The notes under the pieces: model-generated
What the model saw: the letters and a program-made list of their open reading frames with translations, nothing else
What the model was told of the DNA's origin: nothing
Database searches by the model: none
Translations under genes and position numbers: made by a program
Origin: Larix kaempferi
Lineage: Eukaryota; Streptophyta; Pinopsida; Pinales; Pinaceae
Assembly: GCA_027924585.1 (NCBI GenBank)
Contig: BSBM01000307.1
Span: 14,803,501 to 14,867,500, forward strand
Direction: 5' to 3'
DNA: 64,000 nucleotides
Shown: piece after piece, positions 1-12,091 of the stretch
Layout: every line of letters begins with the position of its first letter
How positions within the stretch are numbered: the first letter of the stretch is position 1

Positions 1-1000
1 TTCTCCAAACAGACGCAAGCATGACACGCAACAGCAGGTGCATAAGGGATAGATGAAGAAGGTTTCAAGAGACTGGAGGATGAGTTTGAGAAGTACACAA
101 CAGTGAACCAGAGAAGTACCATAGGTGTCCAGCTGAGGTGGCTTGAGGGCAAGCCACAAGTTTGTGTTGGGGGGCTATTGGAATGGGGTTAGAGAGCATG
201 AAGTGCGGAATCTGACAGCAATAGAAGGGTCATCAGCGGAAGAAAGGACAATTCGCAAAGGAGTAAAAGTTGACGAAAGCGCATTTTTTGGTCAAAGTTA
301 GTTAGAATTGGTCATGTGGACCATTTTGTAAACGCATTTGTTGTCTATAAATAGATCCACATTTGTAAGCCTAAGATCAGCATCATCTTTTTAGTATCAA
401 TCGATCACATGATAGCATTGAAGAACAAAGCAATTTTGTATTTTCTGCTTTCAACAAGTTTTTCCCCGTATGTGAATTCGCGTTAAGTCACAACTTTTGA
501 GATGAGTTAATGCATGAAGATGTTCAATTATGTTTCTATTTTTTTCATTGTGTTGTGAATGGTGAATATTCTCTAAATGGTGCGATGTATTTCATATTTT
601 GTTTTTCTGTTAATTAACATGTGATATGTGAATGTTGCTTATATGGTATTGATTTGTACGTTAAGTTAATGTGAGAAGTGTTAGTATAATGTTAAGGTAG
701 ATCTCTGGTTTCTAATATGAGGAAGTACGCGTTAATGCATGTTCTCTCCATACTGCGGAAACTTGGTTCCTGTAGCCCCCTTAATCATCTCGGGTGAGAC
801 TTCACTCACTTGGCGGGCGTTGCTGGAAGGGGTAATACCCTTCCGGGTCGATGCTCAAGGGTGTTGGGTTGGTGTTTGTTTAAAACAGTGCGAAGTGAAC
901 CCCTGTCGAAAGAAATGTGTCAACAATCGTTCCTTTGTTAAAGAGTGAAAAGGATTTCAACCTTTCGGATGATATCTTGGTACATTTGGGTGGATGTTTT
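1..1000 (+). other. Possible 3' end of an LTR element (weak)
   Basis: A short open frame (about 49-192) runs into a G-run at 169-174 that could be a polypurine tract. About 170 bases on is a TATA-like TATAAATA at 346-353, as in an LTR. I see no paired LTR, PBS or recognisable domain, so the assignment rests only on the order frame, purine run, TATA box. It could equally be anonymous intergenic DNA. Confidence 0.25.
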
Positions 1001-3294
1001 ATGCCTATCACCAACTGAAAATATTTATTACTCATATTATCTTTCGAGTTTCATTATTTACAAGTAAATCTCTATCTATGGAGGAACTCCTCTATTTTAT
1101 AAATTCATCTTTTTAGCACTGACACATTTTCATTTCAATATTCTTACAGTTTTATTTTTATGTGATCCTCCCACTACACCATGCAAAAAATTATGCTTAA
1201 AGTATTTGATGGAAAGAAACGTTTAGCTCAATTTTGTAAATGAGTAATATGTCAAGATAGTCAAAGTGACTCTCTTACCACCTCGCTTCTCTTGCACCCT
1301 AATTGTACATGCAAAATCTATACATACATGTAATTATCTCCATTCAAATCTTAAAGGTGTGGCTTAAAAAGGGAAGTTTGAACCATTAGTTATATGGGAA
1401 TAGCAAGTAAACCGATCAAAACTATGGATGCTCATTGGTAGTGAAGCCATGTTTGTTGACCTCTCCGCTTTGATTACCCTTATTGCTTTTGCAATATATA
1501 TATATATATATATATTAGGGTATTCCAAATGGAATTCGAGAGTACTAATTAATGTGGGAAGTATAAGTAAACTCATTGGGGCTATGGACACTCACTAGCA
1601 GTTGGTCAATACTTATATTGTACAAGAAATCTTCATCAGGGATGTGGATGCTCGTGGACAGTGAAGCAATGTCGGTCAAGGGAGATGAGGAACACAAATA
1701 GGCAATTATTTTCTCATATAATAGAGTTCATCTCTTGGTCACACCTTGCATCAATTGTTTGTCGTTATAAGATAAAATAAATTAACCTCATAATTTGGTC
1801 GGAAGAAGTCATTTTTCAGTTTCATGGTGGAGTGTTTGATGAGAACATTTTTATGAAATTATAAACATATGGTGGTACCTATAGCTTAGATATTCACCTT
1901 ATAATTATGGAGCTTATTTTATTTATGTCTCTGAGTAAGTTTTTAAGTTGGATGAACAGAGATAATTGTTTCACCCAATGTTTCGCCATTTGTTGGCCTC
2001 CGAACAAATCCCTTTCATTTCATGAAGGGTACCCCTTATAAAATTTTGATAATGATTGAGTTTTGTTCTGATTCTTATTCTGAGTTAACTCTTTTTATTA
2101 CATTTTTTATCTCTTGCAGGGTTAGCTCATATTGATTATGTTTTCAGAGGGTTTAGCTCTATATTGAGTGAATCTTTGCTTTTTTTAAGAGATTTTGTTA
2201 CCACACTTGAGTTTTTTGGTCATATGTTGATTTTGATATTGTTTCTTAGACTTTTGGACAAGTGTTATGTTAGATGATAGTTTGGTCAAGGATCAATTTG
2301 TCATGTAAGTTTGATCAACACAATTGAATTAAAATCTCGCCATCATTTGAGCTTATCAAATTATGAGTCTCTTGATTGATGATGACAAGTGTAACATGTC
2401 ATCATCCTAGAATTAATTAGATCCGAAAATGAGTGTATTTTTAGGCCTTGATTTTGTTCTTCGATCCGAGGGATATCGAAATTGGTTGTAATTCTATTGT
2501 ACAAACTCAGACCTATTTAAAACTTTGAGATGGTCAATGGATAGTAGAAACATTCGTAGATAACTTGTGCACATTTTCAACTCTAATCGAACTTGTTTCA
2601 CGAGTTACTAAATCTATTGAACAATGATTTTTGTTGGTATAATATGAAGTTACCTTTCAGTTTCATATAATCTTATTTTTATTTACCTTATGAAAAGTTT
2701 CTATGTTATCATAATATTTTATGTTATTTAATATTATACATGTTTATGACCCAATGACTATCTATTGAACTAATTTGTTTATGTAGCTTTATTTTCAAAT
2801 AATAATAATTATTTTATTATTATTTTATGAGTATAGTGAACTATATAATGTGTTTTGATTCATGATTTAGATTTAGATTTTGTTCATGAATCTAATCCTA
2901 ACATAATTAATTTATAGTTCAAATTGGTTTAATTGTTAATTACATGATGTTATCAGCTGAGATAGGATTTAGATAAAATAGCTTAAATTAAATGAGTTTT
3001 TCTATATTTGCTTAAATGTATTTCTATAGCTACTGAAATATTCCTAGATTAGATTAAATTTTGCATTTAGTCTAACTTACATTTAATTAGAGTTAGTTGC
3101 ATTTAGTAAATTAACGAAAATATTAAAACATCAAATCTCTCTCACAGGAGAGCAATCTTTCTAGAGGCAATGGGACCTATATTCCTGTTAGAAGAAGTTG
3201 TTCCAAATGAATTAGGAAATTTTTTAAGATCATTTTTCAGGTTGTTCCTTTCACATTTACGAGTGGTCAATTCTACCCATCAACACTCATTTAT
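1001..3294. other. Unassigned AT-rich intergenic sequence
   Basis: No gene or element is recognised here. It holds an (AT)n microsatellite at 1494-1515. Between about 1375 and 1690 there are three degenerate copies of a segment built around 'tatggatgctcattggtag'. The rest is AT-rich with no long open frame. Confidence 0.5.
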
Positions 3295-3815
3295 CAAACC
3301 TTTACAAAATTCTTCAAAAGAGGGTGTGTGAGTACCCTTTGACATTCCAATGGCCCTATTCCTAGTTTTAATGAACATATCAAAGCATGAAGGTAATATT
3401 TTCTTACAATAATAATTAGAGCATTGTCATTCTTCTTGTAATCTTTATCACAATTACTTAATTTTTCATTATACTTTTTAATTTCAGCAATAAATGACTC
3501 TATTCTATCAAAATATTTAGGGTCTAACTCATGGATTTTATTTTCAAGATAGTAAGAAAAAACATCATCACTTTTATCAAATAAAGAAGCTAGGGTTTTC
3601 CATACCTCAATAGGAATATCCAGAGCCTCAATGTGTACCTGTAAGCTTTCTACAACAGTTTTTCCAATAAGTCATCTTGCTTGATCACATCAATCTTCCC
3701 ATATTGTCACCTCTTTTGCATCGGTTGTTTTGGATAGATCACCTTTAGTTAAATTCCATAAGTTCTTACTCCTAAGCATATTAATAATCTTTCTCTTCCA
3801 TCAGAGGTAGTTATA
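3295..3815 (-). pseudogene. Copia Gag (UBN2-type) remnant
   Basis: Translating the minus strand from about 3815 down to 3295 gives a Gag of the copia UBN2 type. It starts in the region that reads NLTKGDLSK, continues through VWKTLASLFDKSDD, and then has the usual LENKI-hELDPKYFDRIESF block. One in-frame TGA follows the residues TIWED. The CCHC knuckle and protease that should follow are absent. Such Gag proteins form the cytoplasmic particle in which element RNA is copied. This copy is dead: it has a stop, no pol and only one LTR. Confidence 0.72.
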
Positions 3816-4520
3816 TCTAACTAATGCAAGAATAGAAACAAATTTTATGTCATGGTGATAAAATACTAAACCCAAAATGCAAAAAATTGAATTGTCGCAA
3901 AAAGAATAAAATTGATTTAAAATTAGGATTTTCTCACCAATGTTGAAACCTTTCTATAACTAAATGATGGATCTGCAACTCTACTGCACAGAACAACAGA
4001 CAAAACCACCGAAACGGCGAAAATTTCACTGAAAACTAGGCATAGGCAATTTGGCCCACTGTAGGGTGCATATGACTTAGGGTATACATGGGTTGGCTAT
4101 GTATAATGCGCATATGACTGCCAAAATTAGGAAAACCTGCAGAGAAATCGCCAAACCTGTTACGGAAGACACCTGGACGAAAACCTGTAATAACCTGAAA
4201 CAAAAATAGACAAACACCCAGATATGCAAGCCAAAAGATGGATCATGGATGCTAGATTAGTATATAAATATTTCCATTCAAAACTATAAAAAAAATCAAG
4301 AAAAAACTTGAAAATTTCAAAAAGTTAATGGTGAAATTTAGGGTTTGAAAAAAAATAAAATATGTAGAATAAGGCCTAGATCTGAAAAACTACCACTTGG
4401 GTTGTAGATTGGGTCACAAAACTACAAAATATGAAGTTCTCAAGTAAAAACATGATACAATGTTACTTTAAAACAAAAATCTAATATTTTATTAAAGAAG
4501 GTAGAGTATAGCAACCTGCC

Positions 4521-4529
4521 CTGATACCA
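4521..4529 (-). promoter_or_regulatory. Primer-binding site, initiator-Met tRNA
   Basis: The minus strand reads TGGTATCAGggC, directly abutting the LTR end at 4530. TGGTATCAG is the complement of the 3' end of plant initiator-Met tRNA, the usual copia primer. It fixes both the orientation and the inner LTR boundary. Confidence 0.75.
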
Positions 4530-5114
4530 TGATAGAATATTGAGAATATGAGAAAAACATACAACAATACAAAAAATCCAAGGCGTGAGATAATATATCC
4601 TTCTATCTAATCAAGTAATAAATAACATGAGAAAAAATGGAGATAAGAGAATAGACAAGAGAACACCAGATACACGTGGTAAAACCCTAAATGGGGAAAC
4701 ATCCACGAGAAGGGAAAAATATTATTATTCCTAAAAATATCTTCAACATTAAAACTTGATATCCACTCCACATATGATATCCCAAAGTATTACAAAGATA
4801 ATCACCACGTATCCACTTATACAATATATCACCTTATCAACTTAGGCCCAAAGGCTCCCCCTCACCTCCATTATATACCAAGAGGTATAGAAGAATAAGA
4901 TACCTCTTTTACATGTGGGATAAATTATTTTCCGCATCTTTATATAATGCATGGTAAAAGGAGTATTCTTCTCCATTATAAATGTGGGATAACTCAATAT
5001 TATAATATTAAGAGTTATTTTGTTTGATTTGTCCTTCCAATGCTAGTTATGACATCTTACAACATCAACTAAACATCATTACACATGTAGTTATTAAAAT
5101 TACACATTCCAACA
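4530..5114 (-). repeat. 5' LTR of the minus-strand copia remnant
   Basis: A 585-bp segment with TG at 4530 and CA at 5113-5114, bounded on the inside by the primer-binding site. The outer end reads TGTTGGAATGTG on the minus strand. No partner LTR is present in the window. Confidence 0.7.
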
Positions 5115-5277
5115 TTTGATAGGATTGATAAGATTGAATTCAATTGAAGGTGTTCATCAACCTACAACTGCATTTTTGCAAGAACAACATTTCTTCCTTT
5201 CCAAACCTATTTATCATAAGGTCTACCTATTCTTGTGTGGGTTTTTTGGATTTTATTTTACAATCTCTAAAAGTGAG
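5115..5277. other. Spacer between the copia LTR and LARD-1
   Basis: A 163-bp pre-insertion flank. The last five bases, gtgag (5273-5277), would be the left copy of LARD-1's target-site duplication. The right copy cannot be checked because LARD-1's right LTR is broken at 25453. Confidence 0.4.
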
Positions 5278-7490
5278 TGTCATATACCACTATCCTCACT
5301 TTGCCAAGTTGTACCAAATTTATTTTTGTTTTATTTTTCCTCGACATCAACCACCAAGTTATTAGTTATACAAGGTCATATATGTACTTCTATTGCCATT
5401 AACATTTCAGAAGAACACTTTATTCTATCATCCGTTGTTTTCACAAAAATTATACATTACGCAAGATTATCCTTCCAACCTGTGGTTCATTCCATTCGAA
5501 CAATTACATATTTGTGCACATCCAATACCAGGTATAATCCATGAATGGTCATTACATCATCAAATATCCACAAGCATCATGTAAACTTATGAAAACAACT
5601 TATCAATTTAGATCACATATCTCAAGCAAATTAAAACACATCAAGTACACATAAGAAAGAGGCCTGTATACATGGTTCACCCAACTCTTTGGGCTATGTC
5701 CACCAAGGAATTGTCGCATATTTATTTATCAAAAATAGAAGCGTGCATTATGCAACACAGTGTGTGCAATATTTTCTACCTTTTCAAGCCTCTCAGAGAG
5801 AGTGCTTTCCAAAATCTTTAACCATCTACCTTAGATGTATTACAGGGATTCCCTCCCAAGATGATCACTACAGATTATTGTGCATATATATAAATAATAC
5901 ATTAAGACTATGTCCCTTCCCTAAGGATTCTATGACTGTAATGTAATATAGACTGGGTGTGGGAAGGAGCTTTCCCTACCCCAACCAACATGTATCATGT
6001 ATTCTACAGACAAACACCAACATAATTTATATAAGAATGCATAACCAACATATATATACAATACCAAGATCTTTCCCCATACAATTGTGCAATGGACAAA
6101 AGCACATAACATCCAACACATAGTTACAAGTAAGGAAAGCACACGGATCCTTCCCTACCCAATTCTAGGCTTCATATACACCAATTATTTCCTTTTATTA
6201 GCAAGGGGGTTACCATACCCCAACATGCATATATCTAATATTAAGTATGAACATAACAAACTATAATGCATAATTAATATACCAAACATATAATCTCGCA
6301 TAATTAATATATGAAACATATAATCTCCCAAGCATGTACATAACAATATTTAATGTATATATTAATAATAATATGTGAAACAAATTAGAAAGGAAAGTGT
6401 AAATATAATTAACACTATTAGGATTCTTTTCCCCAATGGATCCCCACGCTTTAATGCAAAACAAATTAAGAGGAAAAGTAAAATATAATTTACAGAGAAG
6501 TGATTCTTTTTCCAAATGGATACTCATGCTTAATGTAAAAGAAATTAAGAGCAAATGTAATTATAATTTACACAACTGTAATTCTTAACAAATTAAGAGT
6601 AAATGTAAATATAATTTACACAACTGGAATTCTTAACAAATTAAGAGCAAATGTAAATATAATTTACACAACCGGAATTCTTTTCGCCAATGGATCGTCA
6701 AGCTTATTCAAAACGAAATAGAAAACATATACAATATGTACATAGGTATTTGCACACACGGTCAACATGCAAATTAAAATAAAAGTATAGACTTATCTTC
6801 CCGCTTAACCAAAACGAAATAGAATAAAATATAAACCAAAATATGTATAAAAGCTATGAAATGCACCCAGGGCTTCCCTCCATTACCCATGTGCGTGCCT
6901 TCAGCATGCAAACATAATAATATATATGCAATGGGACTCGGTGGCATCACCTCTGTGCTACCAGCAAATACATGCATGCTTTATTTAATCTATCAAAAGA
7001 GTATAACCATGGGTCTTCCCCAACATCTCTGTGTATTAATACAATCCCACCAACATGCATATATATAATGATATAATTAATAAGAATTCTACCAATGGTG
7101 CAACATATCTATATATATAATAAGGATCATGTCTTGCGGGATTCAGATCCTCCACTGCACGACCATGCAAATGGAGAAATGCATGCAATAAAACCTAACT
7201 ACAAAAAACATCCCTCTAGGAAGCATTCACGCAAGGTGGAAACACATAAATGTACTTATGTGAATCAATAATACAAGGGGTTTAAATTCCCCAAAGTCTC
7301 TGCGTAGACCACCAAGGAACATTCAATATAATGTAAAAACATTACATTCAGCAAATATATATAGATCATACAAGAATTTATATAGGATTCCTCTACTGCT
7401 AGGTGCATGAATCCAAAGCATTGATATGCAACAAAATATAGAATTTACATGAGAAGTATGTGGGTTCAAGCTTCCCAGCTCTGCACTATA
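5278..7490 (-). repeat. LARD-1 left (3') LTR, outer part
   Basis: Collinear with 18522-20679, with roughly 5% mismatches in the stretches I compared. It ends at 7490 where the pararetrovirus fragment begins; the LTR resumes at 13592. The many short open frames here occur in parallel in all LTR copies and show no protein similarity, so I treat them as chance. A degenerate series of GGGATC...TCCCC units begins near 5826. Confidence 0.82.
6420..6690. repeat. Degenerate 45-60 bp tandem repeat inside the LTR
   Basis: About four to five copies of a unit containing 'caaattaagagcaaatgtaa', then 'atataatttacacaacc' and 'ggaattctt'. The same array occurs in the partner LTR at about 19710-20000, so it predates insertion. 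Confidence 0.7.
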
Positions 7491-8630
7491 ATGATGCTTA
7501 TTATGGACTCTCATATCTCTTATAATGATGCTTTAAAATATAAATCAGATGATGGTTCTGCTTCTTCATCTTCCATGGATGTATTGTTTCCTAGCAAAGA
7601 TATTCAATGGATAAATCATGGAAGTACTGAGATTGTAAATAATGATATTTCCAAACTATTTGAGCTACCTCGCCTATCAGCTGATCAAATATATAAAGAT
7701 ATGTCCATGTTTCATTTAAAATCTAGACAGTTGCTTAAAGTTTGAGAAGGAGTCAGTGAAGTTACTGTAAATACCAGTTCTGTAGGCCAAACCCTTGGTT
7801 TGTTAGAACCTGCAGAGGCCAAGTATTACAAGAAAAAATATGGAAATTTTTTTGTTAATTTGGGAAGGGCTCTTATTGGGGTCAAACCCTTAGTTCGACA
7901 AGGGATTAATGCCATAGCCCTCGTCTGTTGTTTAGACAATCGTCACAACAAATTCATAAAAGAAATAATCGGAGGAGTGCAAATGCCACTCTCTAATGGA
8001 ATCCAGTACCTGGACATCGTTCCTGGTTTTAATATCTCTCTTAATGATCCTTGGATTCACAAAGTTTTAGAAGTAAATATTTTTACCTCTGGTTTTGACA
8101 TGAAACCTGGAGCTCTTAACCTCCGAATTTATCATTCTCTTGCTTTATGGTTCACAAACACTGAAAACCCTATCAATCAGCTCCTTCCCCATGATCAAGA
8201 TACTGCTGTAGTCTTGGTCAAAAGTGATCCCAGGAATGGTTCCCTTAGGCCTTCCAAAATAACATGGAATCAGCTTAGTTTTCCCCCAGAATGGGTGATA
8301 GATGCCCCCAAGCAACCTCTTTCCCAAACTATTACCACTTCCGATATCCGGGAAACTTCTTCTTCTGCGGTTATCTCTTTTCCTGCTTCCACAGCCCAGT
8401 GTAGTGGAAATATTCCTCCCCTCAAATCTAGATCCCTATGCGCTAATGGTTCAGAACCTCCTCTGGGCAGGACTATTTCTCTCAAAGAGCCAGCACTTAG
8501 AGATCCCATCTACCTACATGAAAAGGTTCCTGTAAATATTCCCCTTACAATTATCTGCCCCGACTGCCAATGCATGGTGCCCCCAAAACAACCAAGCAAT
8601 AATAAACCTAGTGACAACAAACGGTCATAG
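7491..8630 (+). pseudogene. Caulimovirid movement-protein region
   Basis: This is the amino-terminal part of the broken polyprotein. The first ~85 codons are serine-rich and run into the 30K-superfamily movement-protein core (about 7800-8270): a stretch around LGRALIGVKPLVRQGINAIAL, then a block ending in the conserved NDPW-type motif and a hydrophobic LxIYHSLAxW segment. Family members form tubules through plasmodesmata. The tail is rich in Ser, Pro and Thr and contains a CPDCQC cluster near the end. An in-frame TGA at 7743 and TAG at 8628 interrupt it. The true start codon is uncertain, because the left junction may have removed it. Confidence 0.8.
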
Positions 8631-10331
8631 AAATATCCTTGCCCAAACCCAGAATGTGAGCTGTCACCTTTAAGCCAATATCCGCATGAGACACACTTTA
8701 TGATGGCATCTTCCCCTCCAGGATGGTGGGAAGAAATTTTTCAGAGAGCATCCAATAGTATAATCATAATCCAAGGGGATGAAGTACTAGATGCCACCTC
8801 CCAACTAGACCAAATATTATCAATCCAAAAACCCCATCAAGACCGGATAGGACTTGGGTTTTGTCCTATCTCAAGCCAGACAAAACAACTACTTGACCTA
8901 CCTGCCAGAGAAATGGAAAAGGTTGGACAGTATCCATTGGTTGCAAAACAACAAAAGATACAACAGAAAATGGCTCTTCCCCCATCAAGAATGAAACCAT
9001 GTTCAGTCAAAGATATCAGAGAGCCGTCTTTGGCCCAGAAAGAGATCTTTGAAACCATTAAGTATGGCCATTCCCCTTTTAATCCCAAAGATAAGATGAT
9101 GAAGAATCTATTTTATTGGGATTTACATGCTCATCCAGAAGCAGAGGAATTCTGGAATCAAGATCTTCCTAAAGGAGAAAGAAGAAGACTATCTGAAAGA
9201 TGGCACTTTGAAATGGATTTCTGCAACTAGTGGATATCCTTGTATGAATGGAGAAAGGAGTTCCAACAAACTCTTGCTATGATGCAATCTAGTCCACCAC
9301 CTGAAACCAATAAAACAAAAGCTAGAGGATAACGAACTTCAAAAGGACATTTATGGAAAACTCCAACAGGAGAAGAAATATATACTGAGGCCAATTTCCC
9401 GCCATTCAGACCTATCAAGTTAGATTATGAAGAAGGATCTGCGTCTGCAGCCCCGGTCATTTTCAATAATGACAAAGCAGAAAAGGCCAATTGGTCAATC
9501 CTGGCATTAAAAGGACTAGCCATACAAAACATAGAACTCCAAAATAAAATGCCATGGGCAAGTCAAATTGATTCTCTGCAAATTCTTTGCAGAAGGATAC
9601 ATGATGAAATTCAGCACATGAGAATTGAGGATCCAAAACATGAACATTCTCTAGTATCTGCTGAAGAAGTAACGTCTATATGTGAATCTCTCAAAGATGA
9701 ACTTACAGATTCCATCTCAGGCCTAGATAAGAATGTTGGAGACACATTTTCCTACATAGCAGATAAAGTAAACGAAAATGCTAAAAAATTGGGGAAAATC
9801 CAGAAAGATGTAGATAAGCCCAAGATAGAACTTTCAAAGCTTGGACGCTTTGGAGAACTCTCAGTGGCTAGCTCCTTGGGTATTCCATCCCCAGGATCTA
9901 GTCCCATTGGTAAAGAAGTTGCCCTTATGGCAGTGGACTCTGGATGGGACTATAATAAACCCCGCAAATTTGTTCCCCCCGACCTCTATAAAGAAGATTC
10001 AGGTTACCAGGTGTCTTATAACCCAAAGAATTTCTATTCTTGGAATCTAGACGACAAAAATGAGGGAGAAATCCTTGATATGGTTAACAAAATTATGATT
10101 TGCTTTAAGGATTATATGTCCACAGGAAAATATGAACATGCTAATGCTGTTAATATCATCGTTTCTGGCTTGAATGGTAATTTGGGTGTATGGTGGAACA
10201 CTCACCTCCCAAATGTTCAAAAGGTTGAAATCCAAAACAGCACCCAACATGGCGAGCCCAACATCATTGGCGCTTTTTTGGTAGCAATCATTGCAGAATT
10301 TTGTGGTTATAGTGCCACCATGACTGATTAG
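8631..10331 (+). pseudogene. Caulimovirid polyprotein: linker, coiled coil and coat-protein N-part
   Basis: The frame continues from the movement-protein part, with stops at 9228 (TAG), 9330 (TAA) and 10329 (TAG). The 8700-9540 segment is of unknown function; it contains a charged stretch around GERRRLSERW. From about 9640 to 9850 comes a charged, heptad-like region compatible with a coiled coil. From about 9990 the protein resembles caulimovirid capsid cores, including a GLNGNLGVWWN segment like the conserved Trp-Trp region. The assignment to capsid rests on that motif and on its position ahead of the zinc knuckle. Confidence 0.65.
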
Positions 10332-10381
10332 CACAAACAAATCCTCCTCCAGCTCCACATCAAGTCCGTCACTCAGTTCCA

Positions 10382-12091
10382 TTGGTATCACAAGCAATGG
10401 ATCTGCGCATTTACCAAATTGAATTTGACCGCACTGAAGAGAAGGTGTTCAAGGAAAAATATTTTGCAGGTCTGCCCTCCGGTTTTCGGGAACAACTCAG
10501 AGACAAATTTCAGGAAGATCTTTCTTGCCACACTTGGGAGCAATTTCGAGCTGCTGCTGAAAAAATCTTCCTCTAATACTATGAAACTAAAAAGCTCGAT
10601 AAAGATCTTTCCCACAACACTTCCTTTCGTGGCAGTAGGGAAGTTTGCAGAATGTTTGGTATAGAACCACAGAAAAGTCCACATAAGAAAAACAAGCACC
10701 ATTCAAGCCATAGGCTATTCCATAAGAATCCTAAAGGAAGACAAAGTAACAAATGGAAACCAGAAGAAACCCATAGGAAAAAAGAAGCAGATTATAGAAA
10801 AGAACCAGAGAAAAGAAAAATTAAATGCTTCTACTGTGGTAAAGAAGGCCATACTACTCCCGAATGTTATAAAAAGAACCAAGATTACCAAAGGAAGCAA
10901 AAGGGAGCTAGGACATGGACAAATAGGGAGTGGATGTTTCCCAGAAGAGGAAGACCTAGACACCAAAATTTTATGCATAGAGAAGTGTTAAGTCCAAAAA
11001 CTTCTGAATATGAGTCAGATGAGTCGGGAGATGCTGAACTCATGCATATCCACCAAATGTATGAAAGGCCATGTAAGTGTGGAGGAGAATGCCAAGAATT
11101 CCAAGAAGAACAAGAAACATATGAGTCAGAAGGTTCTCCCCAATCAGATGAGCAAAGATTGTTTACTGCATGGACCAAACAACATCCCAAGAATGAATCT
11201 CCTTCTGAAACAGAGTCAGAAGAAGTAAACTGCTTCATGGTCAAAACAGAAGAAGATCCAAAAGATCTAATAAAGAAAGCAATAGCCCAAATGAAAGAGG
11301 GAAATAAGAAGGATGAACTCGTGAACAACTTTAATAAAATTTTCCTTGATGATCGAAAAGGAAAAGGAATAAAAGGTGCCAGAGAAAAGTTTAGAAGAAA
11401 ATATGTACATGATTCAGAAGAAGAGGAACAAGAGGACTCAGATAAGGAAGGCAACAAGTGGGCATGGAAGGCAACAAACCTTCCTAGTATGGAGAAAAAT
11501 GTTTACCCCCTTCTTGCAAAGATGCACCAAGAGCCACAAAAAATAGATTTGGCAACACTTCATAAGGAACACTTGAAATTAGTGCAAGAAGTCAAAGAGC
11601 TCAGAATTACAGTTGAGAAGCTGAAAGGACAAGCAGAAACATCTCAACCAGAGCTACCACGACAAGAAGATGAAATGCACCTCATGATGGTTGTCCACCA
11701 GAAGACAGTAGTAAAATTACAGATCAAAGTACATGAAGATAACATAATGGTGCTAGCATTGATCGACTCAGGAGCAGACATGTGTTTCCTCAAGAGGAAG
11801 TATGTTGACCCAAATTACTAGGAACCATGCCAAGCTCCAGTCAGAGGTTTTGGAGGAAGAAAAGCAGTAGAATATAAGACCAACCATGGAAAGGTATGCC
11901 TTGGCAATTTCTGTATAAATTGTATTTTCTTACTAGTAGAAGATGACTTTGCACACGAATGTGTAATAGGAACTAGTCTGTTGTCAACCACCATCCCTCA
12001 TGGAGTAAAATACGATGATAAAGGGAAGATTGGATACCATCTTACTATAAGGAAAAAGCAGGTTTTCCTCCCACTAGTATCTATAGAGTAA
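10382..12091 (+). pseudogene. Caulimovirid coat-protein C-part, zinc knuckle and protease
   Basis: The frame differs from that upstream, so an indel lies between about 10.33 and 10.40 kb. A capsid-like segment ends at a TAA (10574). It is followed by a very basic stretch and a CCHC knuckle, CFYCGKEGHTTPEC, the RNA-binding signature of caulimovirid and retroelement capsids. Then come long acidic, Ser/Glu-rich segments typical of capsid C-termini. Near 11.76 kb the aspartic protease motif ALIDSGADMC appears, with ECVIGTSLL further on. TAG at 11819 and TAA at 12089 break the protease region. In living relatives this protease cuts the polyprotein. Confidence 0.82.

Larger units (their letters stand above)
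3295..5114 (-). mobile_element. Truncated Ty1/copia element, 5' part, minus strand
   Basis: Read on the minus strand this is LTR (4530-5114), an initiator-Met tRNA primer-binding site, a leader and a gag remnant. The pol region and the 3' LTR are missing to the left. The LTR has TG...CA ends, and its first bases on the minus strand (TGTTGGAATGTG) are typical of plant copia LTRs. With only one end present, no target-site duplication can be tested. Confidence 0.75.

Noticed and set aside
739-948. Possible small gene near the left edge
   Set aside because: A 69-codon frame with no similarity I recognise and no supporting signals.
5116-7745. Many short frames of 60-140 codons within the LARD LTRs
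   Set aside because: They recur in all LTR copies with frame breaks, lack any recognisable domain and follow from AT-rich repeats. They are better explained as chance frames in LTR sequence.
10388-11457. Minus-strand frames opposite the caulimovirid capsid region
   Set aside because: They are Ser/Phe-rich shadows of an acidic, Lys-rich sense frame; no family similarity.
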